Below the pieces are notes generated by a model that searched no databases, was not told where the DNA came from, and saw only the letters and a program-made list of their open reading frames with translations. The position numbers were made by a program, and so were the translations under genes. Shown one piece after another: positions 61,002-64,000 of a stretch of DNA of 64,000 bases (position 1 is the stretch's first letter; each line of letters starts with the position of its first letter). This DNA is from Paenibacillus humicola (GTDB taxonomy: Bacteria > Bacillota > Bacilli > Paenibacillales > Paenibacillaceae), in assembly GCF_028826105.1 (NCBI RefSeq), contig NZ_JAQGPL010000001.1, forward strand, positions 4,428,501 to 4,492,500. Direction: 5' to 3'.

Positions 61002-61433
61002 TTAGTGTTTAAATTGGAGCTGCTTCAAGATGGTTAAAAGCAAATCGATGCTGGTGTCCACCATTTCAGTCTGATGATCAGGAACATGTTCAAGTATTTG
61101 GGAGGAAATTCGATTCATTTTATCATTGATTTCCTCAAGAACGGCGAACCCCTTATCACAGAGCTGGATCAATACCTCCCTGCGATTATCGGGATTCAAT
61201 TGACGATCAACGATTCCTTGTTTATAGAGCGGATCTAAAGATCGGGTTAAAGTCGAAGGATCGACTCCCAATCGATCCGCCAGATCACCGTGCCGAAAAA
61301 CATTCGTGCCGATCTCCATGACGATATGCACTTGTCTACGGGTAAGTCCGTCGATAAATGATTTGTCCGTACCTAATATTCCCGATTTAATAATAATTTC
61401 ATTAATAAATTCACTCAGCGTTGCCGGATTCAT
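61002..61433 (-). CDS. MarR-family transcriptional regulator
   Basis: 143 residues from the ATG at 61433 (AGGTGG five bases before). The winged helix is visible: GLTRRQVHIVMEIG, HGDLADRLGVDPSTLTRSLDPLYKQGIVDRQLNPDNRREVLIQLCDKG. Convergent with the carboxymuconolactone decarboxylase gene (6-base gap). It may control the membrane protein/decarboxylase pair, whose promoter has a palindrome. Confidence 0.88.
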   Translation of the reverse strand: MNPATLSEFINEIIIKSGILGTDKSFIDGLTRRQVHIVMEIGTNVFRHGDLADRLGVDPSTLTRSLDPLYKQGIVDRQLNPDNRREVLIQLCDKGFAVLEEINDKMNRISSQILEHVPDHQTEMVDTSIDLLLTILKQLQFKH

Positions 61434-61462
61434 CTTGTCCACCTGATTTCGATTTTTTCATT

Positions 61463-61498
61463 ATTATAGAACAATAGATGTAGTAATGCAACAATTGT
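61463..61498 (-). promoter_or_regulatory. Sigma-A promoter of the MarR gene
   Basis: On the minus strand TTGCAT (61486-61491), a 17-base spacer and TATAAT (61463-61468). The small palindrome ACAATTGT (61491-61498) sits at the upstream edge. Confidence 0.7.
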
Positions 61499-61631
61499 AC
61501 GACCGCCAGCCAGGCACGGCCCAGGAACGGACCGGCGGACCCGTCCAAAAAAAAGCAGATTATAAGCAGGCATGGCAAACTAACCATAACGTGAACGTCG
61601 TCCAATATAAATAGCGGCTTCAACCGACAAA

Positions 61632-61675
61632 AAAACCTTCCATTCCGGTTCTGACCGGTCCTGATGGAAGGTTTT
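61632..61675. terminator. Bidirectional intrinsic terminator
   Basis: The perfect 12-bp stem AAAACCTTCCAT with ATGGAAGGTTTT (61632-61643 and 61664-61675), with A- and T-runs outside. It ends the TetR remnant's transcript on the minus strand. Confidence 0.85.
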
Positions 61676-61697
61676 CTGCGCAACGCGTCGTTCCGTT

Positions 61698-62116
61698 CTA
61701 TTCGGCTAGTGCCGAAAGCTTTTCCCGGGCATCGATCTCCCGGATCCGTTTATGAACGCATTCCGAATGGTGAACGCGGCATGAGATCCGACCGGAACAT
61801 GCAGCGGATGATTGTCGCCGCTGCCGCAGCGCCTTGCGCATGTCCGGGTTGCTTGCTCCCCAGTCGATAAAGCGGCTCCACAGGTGATGAATCTGCTCCC
61901 GGATTCCGGCATCAGCCGGAAAGTCGGCGGCCACGAATCCCATGAGGTCGGTTTTCAAATAGACGAATAGCTGGTTCAGAAGATCTTCCTTGCTCGGAAA
62001 ATAGACAAACAGCGTCCCTTCGGCAACGCCGGCGTTTCTTGCGATCCGGACGGTCGATGCCGCAACGCCAGCCGACGCCACCTCCCCGGTTGCGGCGTGC
62101 TAAGCGGCCGAGCCAT
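61698..62116 (-). pseudogene. TetR-family regulator with a frameshift near its N-terminus
   Basis: An ideal start exists at 62116 (AGGAGG seven bases before ATG GCT CGG CCG CTT), but this frame gives no TetR protein. Shifting one base after about six codons gives HAATGEVASAGVAASTVRIA then RNAGVAEGTLFVYFPSKEDLLNQLF, an intact TetR helix-turn-helix, and an effector domain to 61698. A TAG lies in that frame just at the junction. The C-terminal 45 residues also diverge from the expected pattern. The regulator is therefore probably inactive, unless a GTG at 62081 starts a truncated form. Confidence 0.75.
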
Positions 62117-62228
62117 ACGGATCCTCCTTTTGACCATGGTTTTATCGGAATGCGTGCAGAATTATAGGCCAAAATCGTATTCTTCATCCGGTTCACGGTC
62201 AAGAAATAAAGTTCAGTAAAAAACAGTA

Positions 62229-62257
62229 TTGACTTCAACGCGGGTATGCATTATATT
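62229..62257 (+). promoter_or_regulatory. Sigma-A promoter of the NAD(P)H oxidoreductase gene
   Basis: TTGACT (62229-62234), a 17-base spacer, TATATT (62252-62257). The operator-like TTGTACATACAA begins five bases later at 62262. Confidence 0.8.
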
Positions 62258-62416
62258 TTTGTTGTACATACAAAATATAAAGGAAAACCAATGGATGACG
62301 GCTTCCTGTACAATGGTTTATGGTTCGCTTCGGCAGATTCGATCCCGGAAAGCAGCCAGGATGGAGTTGAAGGCGGTACTTTCTTTTATTATTTATTTTG
62401 TATGTACAACTAAAAT
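62255..62416. repeat. 23-bp inverted repeat pair flanking 116 bases
   Basis: The sequence at 62255-62277 is repeated as its reverse complement at 62394-62416 with 22 of 23 matches. Each copy contains TTGTACATACAA or its complement, itself a short imperfect palindrome of operator type. The interior encodes a possible 40-residue peptide (MDDGFLYNGLWFASADSIPE...) that ends inside the right copy. Two regulator sites able to loop, or a small transposable element, are both possible. Confidence 0.65.
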
Positions 62417-62464
62417 TAGAATCGAACGATAGATTACCACTTCACGCCCAGGAGGAGATTTCTA

Positions 62465-63016
62465 ATGTCCGACAACTATCAAAACGACGTATTGGTTATC
62501 GTGGCGCACCCGGATTTGCAGACATCCCGAATTAACAAAAGATTGACGGAGGAGCTGGAGAGGCGCGGGGCCGTTACCGTGCACCGGTTATATGACGTTT
62601 ACCCGGACGAAAAGATCGACGTTGTGCAAGAACAAGCCTTGTTGGACGCGCACAAAAGAATCGTGCTTCAATTTCCGTTCTATTGGTACAGCTCGCCTTC
62701 CCTGCTGAAAAAATATTTCGATGCGGTACTCCAGCGCGGATGGGCATACAACGGCGGCAATCATTTGAAAGGCAAAGAGCTTGTCCTCGCGATCTCTTCC
62801 GGCGGCTCCGAGAGCATGTATCAGGCGGGAGGGTTCCATCATTTCACGTACAGCGAGCTGCTGCGGCCGTTCCAGGCGACCGCCAATCGCGTGGGTATGA
62901 TTTACCGTCCTCCGTATATCGTCAGCGGAATCCGCGAAGTTACCGACGAGCAGCTTGAACGGCATGCCGCCGCTTATGCCGACTACGTGCAGAACCTGCC
63001 TTATGCGACCGTATGA
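62465..63016 (+). CDS. NAD(P)H oxidoreductase, flavodoxin-like fold (KefF/MdaB/YwrO group)
   Basis: 183 residues. LVIVAHPDLQTSRINKRLTEEL at the start is the phosphate-binding loop for FMN/FAD; IVLQFPFYWYSSPSLLKKYFDAVLQRGWAYN is the hallmark of the quinone reductase branch. GGAGG precedes the ATG by eight bases. The enzyme reduces quinones or similar electrophiles by two electrons. The divergent TetR gene, its likely repressor, is disrupted, so expression may be constitutive. A perfect hairpin follows. Confidence 0.92.
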   Translation: MSDNYQNDVLVIVAHPDLQTSRINKRLTEELERRGAVTVHRLYDVYPDEKIDVVQEQALLDAHKRIVLQFPFYWYSSPSLLKKYFDAVLQRGWAYNGGNHLKGKELVLAISSGGSESMYQAGGFHHFTYSELLRPFQATANRVGMIYRPPYIVSGIREVTDEQLERHAAAYADYVQNLPYATV

Positions 63017-63052
63017 AGCCTGTATGCCCGTAATGTTAAGTCAAATCGTTGT

Positions 63053-63080
63053 TTAAAGGCAGCCATATGGCTGCCTTTAA
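63053..63080 (+). terminator. Intrinsic terminator
   Basis: TTAAAGGCAGCC pairs perfectly with GGCTGCCTTTAA across a 4-base loop (63053-63064 with 63069-63080). Confidence 0.75.
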
Positions 63081-63123
63081 TTACGTTTATGCCAAACGGA
63101 CGAGACGCTGCTGCCGCGCCGCA

Positions 63124-63633
63124 TTAAAGTTTTTTTACCATATGAATGTCATAAGGCTCTTTTTCAAACAATTCCTCATCGATTTCCGGGGTAAGCGAAG
63201 CGCCGCAGCTGAAATAAAACTTGACTGCAGATTCCGTTTCGGTTGAAGAGATGTATAAGTATTTCGCCCCTTTTTCAATCGCTTCTTGACGCAGCGCATC
63301 TAAGATCCGGCTGCCGATTCCTTGTCTTCGATAGGCCCGTGTCACATGCATGAGGTCGACTTGAAGCCGATTGTTTTCTTTGCCTCTCAACCGATGAGCC
63401 AAAACGCCAAACCCGACCAATTTGCCTTTGTCATACGCGCCGATAGCCGTCCCGCCGTTAGTAAGCTCATATTCGTATCGTGCGATTATGGCTTCATAAT
63501 CGTCTTCTTGCCAATTCGGGCATTGATGTCCGGCCTGAATTTCTTCAAGCACTCCGTCTTTGCATTTGTAGACGAGGTCAATCGTTTCCGAACGGTCAAT
63601 TTCCCGTATTCTGCAAGCGTCTTCAAACTTCAT
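63124..63633 (-). CDS. GNAT-family N-acetyltransferase
   Basis: 169 residues. The acetyl-CoA binding motif is VTRAYRRQGIGSRILDALRQEAIEKGAKYLYISSTETESAVKFYFSCGA, with Q/RxxGxG/A as RRQGIG. The N-terminal half (CRIREIDRSETIDLVYKCKDG...HQCPNW) is specific to a small subgroup. Substrate unknown. No clear ribosome site is seen at this ATG. Confidence 0.85.
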   Translation of the reverse strand: MKFEDACRIREIDRSETIDLVYKCKDGVLEEIQAGHQCPNWQEDDYEAIIARYEYELTNGGTAIGAYDKGKLVGFGVLAHRLRGKENNRLQVDLMHVTRAYRRQGIGSRILDALRQEAIEKGAKYLYISSTETESAVKFYFSCGASLTPEIDEELFEKEPYDIHMVKKL

Positions 63634-63721
63634 TTGAACGATTGAAACGATCGTACTCCCCTCCCGTCAACTGTGAACATCGTTCAAACCTCCTCTAGAC
63701 TGCGTCTGCATGTTCCGTCGA

Positions 63722-64000
63722 TCAAACCGTCAGTTCCTCAATGCTGGAGACATTGGGATTATAAAAGAAAATTTTGCTGCCCAAGACGTGGAGGTAGAAG
63801 GTTTTATCGTCGCTCAGCTTTTGATTCGTGTGATCGTTCAGATGGATTCGATACAGCGGCTTGCCGTAGGTTGAATAATTGCTGTAATAAAGCCACTCGC
63901 CTTGCACGTTAATATTGCGGGAGTCAATATCCGAAATTTTGGTTAACTGCGTTCCGTCGGTCCCGATTGAATAAAGCTTCTGATTGTAATTCAAAAACAA
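63722..64000 (-). CDS. DUF5050-like propeller protein, C-terminal part (5' end outside window)
   Basis: 92 residues at the right edge, open to the window end. Repeated units such as KLYSIGTDGTQLTKISDIDSRNINVQGEWLYYSNYSTYGKPLYRIHLNDHTNQKLSDD carry the WLYYSN...LYRI pattern of DUF5050 beta-propeller repeats found in secreted Firmicute proteins. Ends with TAA-type stop at 63722. Confidence 0.75.
   Translation of the reverse strand: MFLNYNQKLYSIGTDGTQLTKISDIDSRNINVQGEWLYYSNYSTYGKPLYRIHLNDHTNQKLSDDKTFYLHVLGSKIFFYNPNVSSIEELTV

Larger units (their letters stand above)
62117..62464. other. Regulatory region of the NAD(P)H oxidoreductase gene
   Basis: It contains a strong promoter, two operator-like inverted copies and possibly a 40-codon frame (62291-62413, AAAGGA upstream) described under separate entries. 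Nothing else is recognised. Confidence 0.5.

Noticed and set aside
62255..62416. Calling the inverted-repeat segment an insertion element
   Set aside because: No matching target-site duplication could be seen at the ends and no second copy is in the window, so it is listed only as a repeat.
1..64000. CRISPR arrays, rRNA, tRNA, prophage or intact insertion sequences
   Set aside because: No regularly spaced repeats, no RNA gene signatures, no phage structural genes and no transposase or integrase were recognised in the window.

Overview
The window looks like chromosomal DNA of a GC-rich, spore-forming, Gram-positive Paenibacillaceae member (Paenibacillus or Cohnella type; this is inferred, no rRNA is present). 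The signs are an SLH-anchored surface protein, SleB and YpeB-like spore germination proteins, YesM/YesN-type two-component regulators next to sugar ABC transporters without their own ATPase, many lipoprotein solute-binding proteins, AGGAGG-type ribosome binding sites with frequent TTG/GTG starts, and sigma-A promoters. No tRNA, rRNA, CRISPR array or intact transposon was seen.

Layout. 1-10.8 kb: end of an amidase, a cohesin-SLH surface protein, an ABC-F ATPase, a metallo-beta-lactamase-fold hydrolase, CvfC, a transglutaminase-like protein, a HAD phosphatase, an aminoglycoside 6-adenylyltransferase-like protein and SleB. 10.9-13.3 kb: a polar amino acid ABC transporter. 13.6-21.9 kb: a sugar/sugar-acid catabolic region (FAH hydrolase, enolase-superfamily dehydratase, LplABC-like importer, membrane-bound AraC regulator) with remnants of an SDR and an ECF sigma factor in between. 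22.3-28 kb: a secreted propeller-like protein, a DUF2243 membrane protein, an isochorismatase-like hydrolase, a LarA-domain protein and a YpeB-like protein. 28-31.5 kb: accessory stretch with less GC-rich codon use, holding an APH-type phosphotransferase, mazEF, DinB and an oxidoreductase remnant. 31.5-34.6 kb: Nudix, MFS, MOSC. 34.7-41.5 kb: YesN/YesM divergent from a sugar ABC importer whose promoter overlaps a cre-like site. 41.6-45.4 kb: LysM protein, a divergent SDR/TetR pair with a perfect palindromic operator, a ROK regulator. 45.5-50.8 kb: a gamma-glutamyltransferase and a third sugar ABC importer with a duplicated 28-bp leader motif. 50.9-52.3 kb: a zinc alcohol dehydrogenase and a DoxX remnant. 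52.4-55.6 kb: the Tat locus. 55.9-64 kb: SDR/TetR pair, lipoprotein serpin, unknown membrane protein, frameshifted carboxymuconolactone decarboxylase, MarR, disrupted TetR, NAD(P)H oxidoreductase, GNAT and a partial propeller protein.

The most interesting locus is 52.4-55.6 kb. A twin-arginine-signal flavin amine oxidase is followed by its own TatA, and lies divergent from a small MerR-type regulator resembling TnrA plus TatC. The intergenic region carries two exact matches to the TnrA/GlnR box TGTNAN7TNACA, one placed for activation of the oxidase promoter and one just downstream of the regulator promoter. This suggests a nitrogen-starvation-induced module that exports an amine oxidase through its own translocase.

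All three sugar importers lack an ATPase gene, so they presumably share an MsmX-type ATPase encoded elsewhere. Several genes are decaying (SDR, sigma factor, monooxygenase, DoxX, carboxymuconolactone decarboxylase and TetR remnants), so the accessory parts of the window are in turnover.
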